Positions 1-7,869 of a DNA stretch of 33,359 nucleotides are shown here, piece after piece. Made by a program: the position numbers and the translations under genes. The notes beneath the pieces were generated by a model that saw only the letters and a list, made by a program, of their open reading frames with translations, searched no databases and had not been told where the DNA came from. The DNA comes from Bacillota bacterium (lineage in GTDB: Bacteria; Bacillota_I; Bacilli_A; Acholeplasmatales; Acholeplasmataceae): NCBI GenBank assembly GCA_030830185.1, contig JAURNN010000028.1:1-33359 (forward strand). Direction: 5' to 3'. Each line of letters begins with the position of its first letter. Positions within the stretch are counted from its first letter, which is position 1.

Positions 1-2
1 AA

Positions 3-1181
3 ATACTTTTAGTTTTACAAGCAATTTTTACCAGTTTTGTTGCACCACCTTACAACATGTTAGACTTATCTAATTTGTATATTCACCCTGATAGTCAAAT
101 GGCATATACGATTGAAGCCATTGAAGTAGAAAAAGATCAAATTTATACAATTGTCATCGATGAAGCTTCATTAGGCCAACATTTAGATCACATTAGTGAC
201 TTTGAAATCGAAATTGAAAGTCAGTTTTATGATTTTTATGTTTTTCAATATGATGTTGAGAGTAATCGAGCATATGTTAGTTTTTCAGCAAAAAGTGAAT
301 GGATGTATATTCATCAAATTCCAGCATCTTTTTATGGCAGTTTTAATATTATGATGTATCAAGGAACTTATGAGGATTTCATTGGTTTTGAACATGTCCA
401 TACACCTACATTATCGCAATACACGATACCTTTACAATCATTAGAAGCTTTAGCACTATACAATGTGCCATTCGTAAGTAGTGAAGTCATTTTATTAGAA
501 GAAACGAATTCATTTCCAAAGTATAAACTATATAAACATAAAGATGCACCTTTTTACTATTTAATAAACTTTCAAATATATGATAGAAAGCCACCAGTGA
601 TTTATGGTCCAACAGAAATTTTAGTTTATCAAAGTCAAGAACCACTTTCTGATGAGTATATCATTAATCAATTTAATATCACTGATCTGAATAATTTCAC
701 CGTAAGTATAAGTCTCAATCAGTATAATCAAACACGAACACCAGGTAGATATCAAGTAAAGATTCATGCAGTCGATACGAGTAACAATGAAACAACATAC
801 AACACATTTATTAATGTCATCGATGATACAGTTTCTGAAATTGAATTAAGGCCTTATGTTATAGAAACTTCTATTTTCAAAACTTTAACGCTTGAAGAAA
901 TTTATGAAATATTAGATGCACACTTAAATCAACTCAATATGCCATATGAAGGATTGGAAGTCGTATTAAACACATATTCTTTATCGAAATCAACTCCAGG
1001 AAATTATGAAATTTATTATGATGTCATCATTAATGATCAAACCTATGATGGTCTCTTGCAAGTCAAAGTGAACCATCCAATAGAAGAAAAAGCTGTACAG
1101 TTTGGACTCATCGGACTTGCAGGTATTCTCGGTGGTATTGTTTTTTTAGGTGCGAGAAAACAACTTAAGAAAAAACGTTGA
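3..1181 (+). CDS. Secreted, C-terminally anchored Ig-like surface protein (5' end outside window)
   Basis: The first ATG is at 57, but the frame is open back to position 3 and the upstream codons read ILVLQAIFTSFVAPPYN. That looks like the hydrophobic end of a signal peptide, so the true start lies left of the window and this CDS is partial. The product is about 390 residues as seen. A middle part with alternating hydrophobic strands (nt about 590-840) has the bacterial Ig-like (DUF5011-type) pattern, including PGRYQV and AVDTSNNE. A second, weaker PGNYEIYYDV stretch follows at about nt 1000-1020. The C-terminus has a Gly-rich hydrophobic helix (about nt 1096-1155) and a basic ARKQLKKKR tail, so the bulk should be extracytoplasmic and membrane anchored. 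No enzymatic motif was recognised. The TGA stop is embedded in the promoter of the next tRNA. Confidence 0.75.
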   Translation: MLLVLQAIFTSFVAPPYNMLDLSNLYIHPDSQMAYTIEAIEVEKDQIYTIVIDEASLGQHLDHISDFEIEIESQFYDFYVFQYDVESNRAYVSFSAKSEWMYIHQIPASFYGSFNIMMYQGTYEDFIGFEHVHTPTLSQYTIPLQSLEALALYNVPFVSSEVILLEETNSFPKYKLYKHKDAPFYYLINFQIYDRKPPVIYGPTEILVYQSQEPLSDEYIINQFNITDLNNFTVSISLNQYNQTRTPGRYQVKIHAVDTSNNETTYNTFINVIDDTVSEIELRPYVIETSIFKTLTLEEIYEILDAHLNQLNMPYEGLEVVLNTYSLSKSTPGNYEIYYDVIINDQTYDGLLQVKVNHPIEEKAVQFGLIGLAGILGGIVFLGARKQLKKKR

Positions 1182-1206
1182 CAAGAAACTTCAAAACGTA
1201 TATAAT
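1178..1206 (+). promoter_or_regulatory. Consensus sigma-A promoter of tRNA-Leu
   Basis: TTGACA at 1178-1183, a 17-bp spacer, and TATAAT at 1201-1206, both hexamers exact. The -35 hexamer contains the TGA stop (1179-1181) of the upstream gene. The predicted start of transcription falls a few bases before the tRNA 5' end. Confidence 0.9.
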
Positions 1207-1215
1207 GACTTTTGC

Positions 1216-1300
1216 GCGGGTGTGGCGAAATTGGCAGACGCACTAGACTTAGGATCTAGCGCCTTACGGCGTGCAGGTTCAACTCCTGTCACCCGCACCA
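1216..1300 (+). tRNA. tRNA-Leu (anticodon UAG)
   Basis: A 7-bp acceptor stem GCGGGTG (1216-1222) pairs exactly with CACCCGC (1290-1296), followed by A and an encoded CCA (1298-1300). The anticodon stem CTAGA/TCTAG (1243-1247/1255-1259) encloses the loop CTTAGGA, giving anticodon TAG at 1250-1252. The long variable arm (about 1260-1272, CGCC..GGCG) is the class II shape expected for leucine. The T arm contains GGTTCAACTCC. It reads CTN leucine codons. Confidence 0.96.
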
Positions 1301-1311
1301 CTTAAAGTCAA

Positions 1312-1338
1312 AAAAAGAGGCAACTGCCTCTTTTTATT
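1312..1338 (+). terminator. Rho-independent terminator of tRNA-Leu
   Basis: Stem AGAGGCA (1316-1322) pairs with TGCCTCT (1325-1331), extended by A/T pairs and followed by a T run. Confidence 0.85.
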
Positions 1339-1365
1339 TTTATTAATAAGAATCTTTAATTTAGT

Positions 1366-1394
1366 TTTAAAAATATAGACAAATATCATATAAT
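1366..1394 (+). promoter_or_regulatory. Probable promoter of bcp
   Basis: TTTAAA (1366-1371), a 17-bp spacer and a perfect TATAAT (1389-1394). The -35 match is only 4 of 6. Confidence 0.5.
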
Positions 1395-1440
1395 AAGTAC
1401 GAATAACAATTTAAAGTCAATTAACATTAAGAGGTGAACC

Positions 1441-1893
1441 ATGTTAGAAGTTGGAACAATTGTAAACGATTTTTCATTACTTGATAGCGAAGGAAACACT
1501 AGAAAATTATCTGAATTTTACGGTAAACCATTAGTCATCTATTTTTATCCAAAAGATGATACACCAGGTTGTACAACACAAGCTTGTACATTTCGTGATC
1601 AATATGAAGATTTCACATCAAAAAACATTCAAGTGATCGGAATCTCAAAAGATGATCCAATCAAGCACGCTGCCTTTAAAGAAAAGTATAACCTCCCTTT
1701 TATATTATTATCTGACCATGAATCAGAAATTTGTGAGTACTTTGGTGTTTGGGTTGAAAAAAGCATGTATGGAAAAAAATATATGGGAATTCAACGTGCT
1801 ACTTTTGTTTTAGATGCTCAAGGGATCATTACACATGTCTTTCAAAAAGCCTCACCTGAAAATAATGCTCAAGATATATTAAATGTTTTATAA
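1441..1893 (+). CDS. bcp: Bcp/PrxQ-type thioredoxin-dependent peroxiredoxin
   Basis: A 150-residue protein that reduces hydrogen peroxide and organic hydroperoxides with thiol electron donors in the cytoplasm. The family motif PKDDTPGCTTQACTFRD is present at about residues 36-52. Its first Cys is the peroxidatic residue and the Cys five residues later is the resolving one, as in atypical 2-Cys Bcp proteins. GKPLVIYFYPKDD and the later GISKDDP match the thioredoxin fold, and the length is normal for the family. The ATG at 1441 follows AGAGGTG (1430-1436). A weak promoter (TTTAAA 1366-1371, 17 bp, TATAAT 1389-1394) lies upstream and a terminator lies downstream, so it is probably monocistronic. 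Confidence 0.95.
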   Translation: MLEVGTIVNDFSLLDSEGNTRKLSEFYGKPLVIYFYPKDDTPGCTTQACTFRDQYEDFTSKNIQVIGISKDDPIKHAAFKEKYNLPFILLSDHESEICEYFGVWVEKSMYGKKYMGIQRATFVLDAQGIITHVFQKASPENNAQDILNVL

Positions 1894-1944
1894 TATTTGA
1901 GGTAAGCATATAATTCAGTGTTGATAAAAAAGTAAATAAAACGT

Positions 1945-1978
1945 AAAAAAGTGTTCTTACGAAAGGATGCTTTTTTAT
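1945..1978 (+). terminator. Terminator downstream of bcp
   Basis: Stem 1945-1956 (A6 then GTGTTC) pairs with 1965-1976 (GGATGC then T6) using several G-U pairs, with an 8-nt loop. The T tract is part of the right arm and continues past it. Confidence 0.65.
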
Positions 1979-1983
1979 TTCCT

Positions 1984-2011
1984 TTGACTTTTTTAGCTTT
2001 TGTTATAAAAT
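1984..2011 (+). promoter_or_regulatory. Probable promoter of the S41 lipoprotein gene
   Basis: TTGACT at 1984-1989 and an extended -10, TGTTATAAA, at 2001-2009. The spacing is short (14 bp) for that pair. TAAAAT at 2006-2011 gives 16 bp. Confidence 0.5.
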
Positions 2012-2052
2012 AAGAGATAAATATTTTTACTAGAGAGGTAGAGAGGTAAGAC

Positions 2053-4686
2053 ATGAAAATGAAATTTTGGTTAAGACCCGTAATTTTGATGACACTTTTA
2101 ATTGTTTTAAGTGCTTGCGGTGAAACTGTTGAAAACAGTGCACCAACAATATCTGGTACAACAAATCACAACGTTGAAGTTGGTGATACTTTAGATTTAC
2201 TAGATAACGTTATTGCAACAGATTTAGAAGATGGAGATTTAACGGCATCAATTATTTTAGTTGATGATACACTCGATCTCGATTCAGAAGGAGAGTACTC
2301 GGTAACATACCGAGTTACAGATTCAGAAGGAGAAGTAACTGAAGTATCTGTCACAGTCACTGTTACTGCTAAAGCAGAACTTACTGATGCTGATAGAGCT
2401 CAAGAAGATTTAGATGCATATCAAGCATTTTTAGCAGCAAATCCGGGTAGTTATGATTTTATTAAGCGTGGTGAAGTTCATCGTTCAATTATAACGTGGA
2501 GATCAACATCACCATATTTATCTAATGAAGGCGTTTTATTACCACTTCCATACGGTATGGATGCCGCAACTGCATCATATGTAGGGACATTCGTATATCG
2601 TAATGCAAGCGTGAGTGCAACTTTCGAGGTTGATTTACAACCTGCTTCGCCAGTTGTTATTGCAACATCACGTAACGTGCCTTTTGAAAATACGACGACT
2701 GAATTTGATGTAGCAGATGGACAACTTACATTATTCTTTGAAGAAGATGGGTATGTACCATATGTTAAGGTTACTGATTTTTTTGATTTATTAGAAGGAT
2801 TTGTTGATCCAGAAGTAGAAATTACCGTGACTACAGAAGGTAATGTCTTAACAATGTTTTACCAATATTATGATGAAAATGAAGATGTCACTTATGATTT
2901 AGAGTTAACCATTGATGCTGATGCTGACACAATTTCAACAAATGATCCAGGATTTTACTGGGCGTATATTTATTCAACTGAAACCAATTTCGGTAGACAT
3001 ATTGAATATGATTACGATAATCCAAATGCTCATTACTATGAAGGTGGCGATGTTGTTTATGAACTTGCGAAATATAATTTAGACATCGTTGTCCATGAAG
3101 GGGAAATCGTTTTACCTTATTATACTGTCAACCAATTGTTTGCAGGCTCAAGTTATTACAATGTTTATTATAATAACCAAAAACTATATGGTATATATGG
3201 AACACCTGCAGATGACAGTGACGAATACATGGATATGAAAACGTCAAATATGAACGGAAAAGATTTCCCTCATGACCTAGCAGTTCATAATTTTAATGTT
3301 TTAGCATTTAATTTAGATTATTTTTATGGATTAACCGAACTTTTAGAAATTGAATCCTTTTATGAGATTATGTATCCTTTAGGAGCAAGATTATTATCTT
3401 CAGATCCCGCAACATTTGAACTTGCATTAAGAGAGTTATTATTAAAAAACATTGATGAACCTCACACATCTTATGGATACCCTGGTTATTTCAACGAAGT
3501 GAATGACGCAGGTCCACCAGTCAATACATTAAGTGTATATGGTACGAGATTTCAAAACTGGTATTATGACGGTTACATTGATGTTGACGACGCGATTGGT
3601 GCAAAATGGGGTGAATCATCAGATGGGTCATGGAATGCGTATTCAGGACTAAGACCTGATTATTGGTTCTTGGATGATGCTAAGACAAGTGTTGTTATCA
3701 CACTAAATGGATTTAGAACATCAGACATGGAAGAATCCGCGACATTTGATCACAGTATTGTTTCTGATATGTTAAAAACAGAAAATTTATCACTATTACC
3801 AAATATTGTGGGGTCAACTAAAATATTTTATTACAACCAATCAGATAATGCCGATAGACAAGTAAGTATGTTGATAAAAGGATTAGATGAAGCATATCTT
3901 ACAACATATGGTGCATCTCTTGAAACGGCAGGGTTTGCTAAAGTCATTGAAGATACTGTTAACCAATCTAAAAAAGATGGTTATTATAGCATCACTGTTG
4001 GTGGCGTCTCTTATATGGTACAACTGGCATATGATGATGAAAATAGTTTATTTTATGTAGGAATTGCAAATCAATTACCAACATCTTACACGGCAGAATG
4101 GCCATTTGAAGTAGACATCGAAGCGATGATTGATGGAGACAGTGCTGTTTATCTTGAAATGGTGATGGATCGAGTGACAGCAGAAGCACCAAACCTAGTT
4201 AATGCAATGTTAGACTTAACTTGGAATACAGGTGGCAATGTTGGTGCACTTTATAGAGTTGTCGGATTTATTACTGACGAACCTTTCATGACTGCTAGAA
4301 TTAGTGGTGATACTGGTGGTGCATCAAGTAGTTTTGTTTATATAGACGGAGTACCAGTTTATAAAAACCTCAATTGGGCACTTCTAACTTCACCATTAAC
4401 ATTTAGTGCAGCAAATTCATTAGCAACGATTTTCAAAATGAATGACCTAGGACCAATCATTGGACTCACATCCGGTGGAGGAGCATCATCTATTACACCA
4501 ATCTTACTACCAAGTGGAACATCATTCACAACGAGTTCAAATAGTGTTGGTGCGATAAGAACAGGTTCAGGAACAGATGAAGATCCATATGTCTATGAAA
4601 ATAATGAGTTTGGTATTACACCAGATATTGTGATTGATATCGAAGATATTTACGATGAAGAAATACTCATCACTGCATTTAATTAA
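2053..4686 (+). CDS. S41-family (tail-specific-like) peptidase lipoprotein with N-terminal Ig-like domain
   Basis: 877 residues. Signal peptide with lipobox LSAC, lipidated Cys at residue 22. Residues about 29-105 are an Ig-like DUF5011-type domain (ATDLEDGDLTASI, then GEYSVTYRVTDSEGEV) closely resembling the one in OppA. A long middle part is unrecognised. The C-terminal third has the S41 layout: LDLTWNTGGNVG (about 717-728, the DLRGNGGG equivalent), then PLTFSAANSLA with Ser785 as the candidate nucleophile, GLTSGGGASS, and ITPDIVIDIED near the end as in S41 enzymes. No Lys is visible at the Ser-Lys dyad position after the nucleophile, so it is closer to the tricorn-type branch. It is probably a surface protease supplying peptides. 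The neighbour is OppA, but the two genes have separate promoters. The ATG follows a duplicated GAGAGGTA. No terminator was seen before oppA. Confidence 0.78.
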   Translation: MKMKFWLRPVILMTLLIVLSACGETVENSAPTISGTTNHNVEVGDTLDLLDNVIATDLEDGDLTASIILVDDTLDLDSEGEYSVTYRVTDSEGEVTEVSVTVTVTAKAELTDADRAQEDLDAYQAFLAANPGSYDFIKRGEVHRSIITWRSTSPYLSNEGVLLPLPYGMDAATASYVGTFVYRNASVSATFEVDLQPASPVVIATSRNVPFENTTTEFDVADGQLTLFFEEDGYVPYVKVTDFFDLLEGFVDPEVEITVTTEGNVLTMFYQYYDENEDVTYDLELTIDADADTISTNDPGFYWAYIYSTETNFGRHIEYDYDNPNAHYYEGGDVVYELAKYNLDIVVHEGEIVLPYYTVNQLFAGSSYYNVYYNNQKLYGIYGTPADDSDEYMDMKTSNMNGKDFPHDLAVHNFNVLAFNLDYFYGLTELLEIESFYEIMYPLGARLLSSDPATFELALRELLLKNIDEPHTSYGYPGYFNEVNDAGPPVNTLSVYGTRFQNWYYDGYIDVDDAIGAKWGESSDGSWNAYSGLRPDYWFLDDAKTSVVITLNGFRTSDMEESATFDHSIVSDMLKTENLSLLPNIVGSTKIFYYNQSDNADRQVSMLIKGLDEAYLTTYGASLETAGFAKVIEDTVNQSKKDGYYSITVGGVSYMVQLAYDDENSLFYVGIANQLPTSYTAEWPFEVDIEAMIDGDSAVYLEMVMDRVTAEAPNLVNAMLDLTWNTGGNVGALYRVVGFITDEPFMTARISGDTGGASSSFVYIDGVPVYKNLNWALLTSPLTFSAANSLATIFKMNDLGPIIGLTSGGGASSITPILLPSGTSFTTSSNSVGAIRTGSGTDEDPYVYENNEFGITPDIVIDIEDIYDEEILITAFN

Positions 4687-4721
4687 AGTAAAATAATAAC
4701 GTTACAAGGCTTATAAACACT

Positions 4722-4737
4722 TAGAAAACGTTTTCAA
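4722..4737 (+). promoter_or_regulatory. cre-like CcpA operator upstream of oppA
   Basis: It matches the cre consensus WTGNAANCGNWWWCAW at all fixed positions but one (A for the first T). The core GAAAACGTTTTC (4724-4735) is a perfect 12-bp palindrome with the central CG typical of LacI-family operators. It lies upstream of the oppA -35, centred near -64, a position seen for CcpA-activated genes. Confidence 0.6.
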
Positions 4738-4760
4738 TGCATTTTAAATAAATAAAAAGA

Positions 4761-4787
4761 TTGAAAAAAAGTATTTTTTGGTATAAT
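4761..4787 (+). promoter_or_regulatory. Promoter of oppA
   Basis: TTGAAA (4761-4766), a 15-bp spacer and an extended -10, TGGTATAAT (4779-4787). The ribosome site AAGGAG follows at about 4808-4813. Confidence 0.75.
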
Positions 4788-4821
4788 AATTAACAAATAA
4801 TTAAAAAAAGGAGATTATTAG

Positions 4822-7707
4822 ATGAAAATTTCTAAAAAATTATTAGGATTATTCATGTTATTATTCGCTACAGTGCTGTTAGCAGCTTGTGGTGAAGAAG
4901 ACCTTCCTCCGGTATTTGCTGGAGTAGGTAATGCATCATTTGCTGTATTTGATGAATTTGATCCACTAGCTGGAGTCACTGCAACTGACGTTGAAGATGG
5001 CGACTTAACAGCTGCAATCGAAGTCACTGCAAATACAGTAGATAACTTAACAGCTGGATCATACTCAGTATCATATTCGGTTGAAGATAGTGCAGGGAAT
5101 GTTGCGACTGCAACACGTTCAGTAACTGTGAACCCACCAGCACCAGAAGATTATCCATTAGCACAATATCAAGAAGGTGTAAACTTATCTTTCTTAGATG
5201 GTGTTCAAAAAGATAAACTATTTGCTGCTGCTGAATCATACTTATTAGAAAATGTATTAGCTGGGGTTCCACTATATACCGGAGCATCACGTGTCATGTT
5301 CTCTAACCGTGTCCAACTATTTTCTGAAGAATTTAATGGGGTATTAGGATTTGGTACTGCATTCTCACAACTTACTGCTGATGACTCAACAGTAGAAATG
5401 CTACCAGGGCAAATGGGTACTGCTGGACAGTACACTTATCGTTCATCATTCTCGACTAACCCAACAACATACAACCCATGGTTAGCAGATGATTCTGTAT
5501 CTTCAGACTTCATTGATACCTTTACTGGTGGATTTTATGAATTCTTCTTTGATGCATCAAAAACAGGGTATGAAATTTTACCTTCATTTGCAGCATCATT
5601 ACCAGTTGCTGTTAACCCTGAAACAATCAATGGTAAAGATTACTCAACTGTATGGCAAATTCCATTACGTGATGATTTAACTTGGACGTTCCACCCAGAT
5701 CTTGATACATCAGGATTTGCAGCTGGTTACGAAAAATTAGATGCTACAGACTGGTTGTGGACATGGAAATTAGCACTCGAAAACCAATGGTTCCGTGCGA
5801 TTTCAGGTGGTGGTGACTTTATTACTAAAGGTGTTAAAGGTGCTGCTGAATTTGTTGCAGGTACTGGTTCATGGGAAGAAGTTGGTATTTCTATTGTAAA
5901 TGGTAATACCATTCAAATAGAATACGTTTCTGAACAATCAGAATTTGACATCGTTTATGGTTTCACTGGTGCATCACTTGCTGCACTTAACCAAGAATTA
6001 TATGAATCACTAGGAACAACACAAGAAGAGCGAGAAGTTGCTTATGGACAAGGTCCTCTATCAGTTGCCGCTAATGGTGTTTACTACTTAGATAAATATA
6101 CACCAGACCAATTGATTACTGTTGTTAAAAACGAAGATTATGTTGATGCTGATAAATATTACTATACTGGTCAACAATTCAGATTTATTTCTGGATCAGA
6201 ACAATTATTTGAAGAATTCTTAGCAGGACGTTTAGAAAGTGCATCTGTGCCATCAGCACGTGTCTCTGAATTCTTAAATGACCCACGTGTCAAAACATCT
6301 CCAGCTGCAACAACTTGGAGATTACAAATGAACTTGTTTGGAACTGAAGCTAATCGTGATGCTTACATTGCGAAGTATCCAGGTAACGGTATTGATCCTG
6401 ACTTTGTTCCTGAACCAATCTTGGCTTACAAAGCATTTAGACAAGCTCTATACTATGGTTTTGACCGTTACACGGCTGCTGTAGAAGTTGTTAAAACTTA
6501 CTTACCAGCGCACACACTCTTTACATCGACTTACTTCCTTGATGGTTCATCAGGATTAAGTGTACGTACAGGTGAAGCGGGTGCTGCTGTCGTTACAAAC
6601 TTTGGTGGAGACTCAAATGGTTACTTCCCAGATGCGGCTTTAGACTTATTTAAAGAAGCTGTTGCAGAAGCAATTGCAGATGGTTTCTATACTGCAGGAA
6701 CTGCAGATAACTACACTACTATTGAATTAGGTTTAACATATGCATCAAGTGGTAACACTGCTGCACAAGCAATGGTTGCTGAAATCGAAAAACAATACGA
6801 AGAGTTACTTGTTGATGATGTAAACTTTGTGAATATAGACATCGTTATTGCAGACGTCGCTTTCCCAGGAAACTACTATGACTATATGTTAATTGCAAAC
6901 ACTGACTTAGGTATTGGTGGTATCTCAGGGTCATTACTAGATGCACCTGGATTCTTAGATACTTACTCAGATGACAACCGTTCTGGATTTACTCTAAACT
7001 GGGGTATTGATACAACAACAGCAAACATCCCAGTATCATATGTAAACTTAGATGGTGAAACTGTCTATGAGACATGGGGATATAACGCACTTGTTATGGC
7101 ATTAGTTGGTAAAACGTATGTTCGTGATGGTGTTGAACAAGAATCATGGACAGATCCACTAGCACTCGTAAGAGCGAACTTAGATATGGCTGGACAAGTA
7201 TATGAATCATCAGCAGATGGTACTGCACTTGCAGAAATATTTGAAGAAGCTACTTTAGCAGAATTAGCTGAAGAAATCGGAGCTGACTCAGTTGTTGCGT
7301 ATACCGTTGTTGCTGAATCAGGAAGAAACTACTTATTTATTATCGAAGAAACATTCGGTGAATATACGTTGTACTCACAACAATCACTAATTACAGATGC
7401 ATCTGCAGCAGTTGTTGCGTATCTACAATCATATGGATACACAGCAGTTACAGCAACCGCAACATTGTTAGACGATACTACAATTGATGCAAATGAGTAT
7501 ATTCAAGAATTGTATGATACTGAAACGGTAGATGTTGTCATTGATACAGTTGCTCAGTTATTAGCGGAAGAAGAAGTAACAGATGCGAACGCAGTTGTAT
7601 ATGCTGTCACATGGCAGTTAAACTCAGGATCTACTACTTATAATGGTTCTGACGCATTTATCTTACTTAACATTAATGGTTACTTTGTAGTTTTAACTTG
7701 GTTATAG
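4822..7707 (+). CDS. oppA: Oligopeptide ABC transporter substrate-binding lipoprotein OppA with Ig-like domain
   Basis: 961 residues; typical OppA is about 540-600. Lipobox LAAC with lipidated Cys23. Residues about 28-110 form an Ig-like DUF5011-type module (ATDVEDGDLTAAI, then GSYSVSYSVEDSAGNV). The family 5 solute-binding region follows: TNPTTYNPWLADD, LPSFAASLP, WQIPLRDDLTWTFH, DATDWLWTWKLAL, GPLSVAANGVYYLDKY and AYKAFRQALYYGFDR are arranged as in OppA. After about residue 780 there is an Ala/Thr/Glu-rich extension of about 180 residues with no recognised domain. It should be tethered to the outer face of the membrane and deliver peptides to OppBC. It has its own promoter and terminator, which separates it from oppBCDF and allows higher expression. 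Good SD (AAGGAG) 8 nt before the ATG. Confidence 0.9.
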   Translation: MKISKKLLGLFMLLFATVLLAACGEEDLPPVFAGVGNASFAVFDEFDPLAGVTATDVEDGDLTAAIEVTANTVDNLTAGSYSVSYSVEDSAGNVATATRSVTVNPPAPEDYPLAQYQEGVNLSFLDGVQKDKLFAAAESYLLENVLAGVPLYTGASRVMFSNRVQLFSEEFNGVLGFGTAFSQLTADDSTVEMLPGQMGTAGQYTYRSSFSTNPTTYNPWLADDSVSSDFIDTFTGGFYEFFFDASKTGYEILPSFAASLPVAVNPETINGKDYSTVWQIPLRDDLTWTFHPDLDTSGFAAGYEKLDATDWLWTWKLALENQWFRAISGGGDFITKGVKGAAEFVAGTGSWEEVGISIVNGNTIQIEYVSEQSEFDIVYGFTGASLAALNQELYESLGTTQEEREVAYGQGPLSVAANGVYYLDKYTPDQLITVVKNEDYVDADKYYYTGQQFRFISGSEQLFEEFLAGRLESASVPSARVSEFLNDPRVKTSPAATTWRLQMNLFGTEANRDAYIAKYPGNGIDPDFVPEPILAYKAFRQALYYGFDRYTAAVEVVKTYLPAHTLFTSTYFLDGSSGLSVRTGEAGAAVVTNFGGDSNGYFPDAALDLFKEAVAEAIADGFYTAGTADNYTTIELGLTYASSGNTAAQAMVAEIEKQYEELLVDDVNFVNIDIVIADVAFPGNYYDYMLIANTDLGIGGISGSLLDAPGFLDTYSDDNRSGFTLNWGIDTTTANIPVSYVNLDGETVYETWGYNALVMALVGKTYVRDGVEQESWTDPLALVRANLDMAGQVYESSADGTALAEIFEEATLAELAEEIGADSVVAYTVVAESGRNYLFIIEETFGEYTLYSQQSLITDASAAVVAYLQSYGYTAVTATATLLDDTTIDANEYIQELYDTETVDVVIDTVAQLLAEEEVTDANAVVYAVTWQLNSGSTTYNGSDAFILLNINGYFVVLTWL

Positions 7708-7723
7708 TATCTAAATAAATTAT

Positions 7724-7759
7724 AAAAAAAGACCTATAAATTTCATAGGTCTTTTTTTT
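7724..7759 (+). terminator. Terminator of oppA
   Basis: Stem AAAAAAAGACCTAT (from 7724) pairs with ATAGGTCTTTTTTT (to about 7758) around a short AAATTTC loop. It is symmetric enough to work on either strand, but only oppA needs it. Confidence 0.9.
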
Positions 7760-7832
7760 ATTTAATTTTATTTCAATATTATGTTTTTTTGTCTTTACAA
7801 TAGTATATTAAGTGGTATTGAATTACCTATTA

Positions 7833-7841
7833 TGTTATAAT
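7833..7841 (+). promoter_or_regulatory. Extended -10 promoter of the oppBCDF operon
   Basis: TGTTATAAT at 7833-7841 is a full extended -10. No good -35 is at normal spacing; the candidate TTGAAT at 7818 is too close. The start codon is 28 bases downstream of the -10. Confidence 0.6.
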
Positions 7842-7869
7842 AAACTAAAACATTTAAGGTGATTAATTA

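Noticed and set aside
3992..4192. Minus-strand open frame of 66 codons inside the protease gene
   Set aside because: Low-complexity His/Leu/Gln composition, no ribosome site, lies fully within a well-supported gene; a shadow.
4818..5435. Minus-strand open frames in the 5' part of oppA
   Set aside because: Composition mirrors the Ala/Thr/Ser-rich oppA codons; no start signals.
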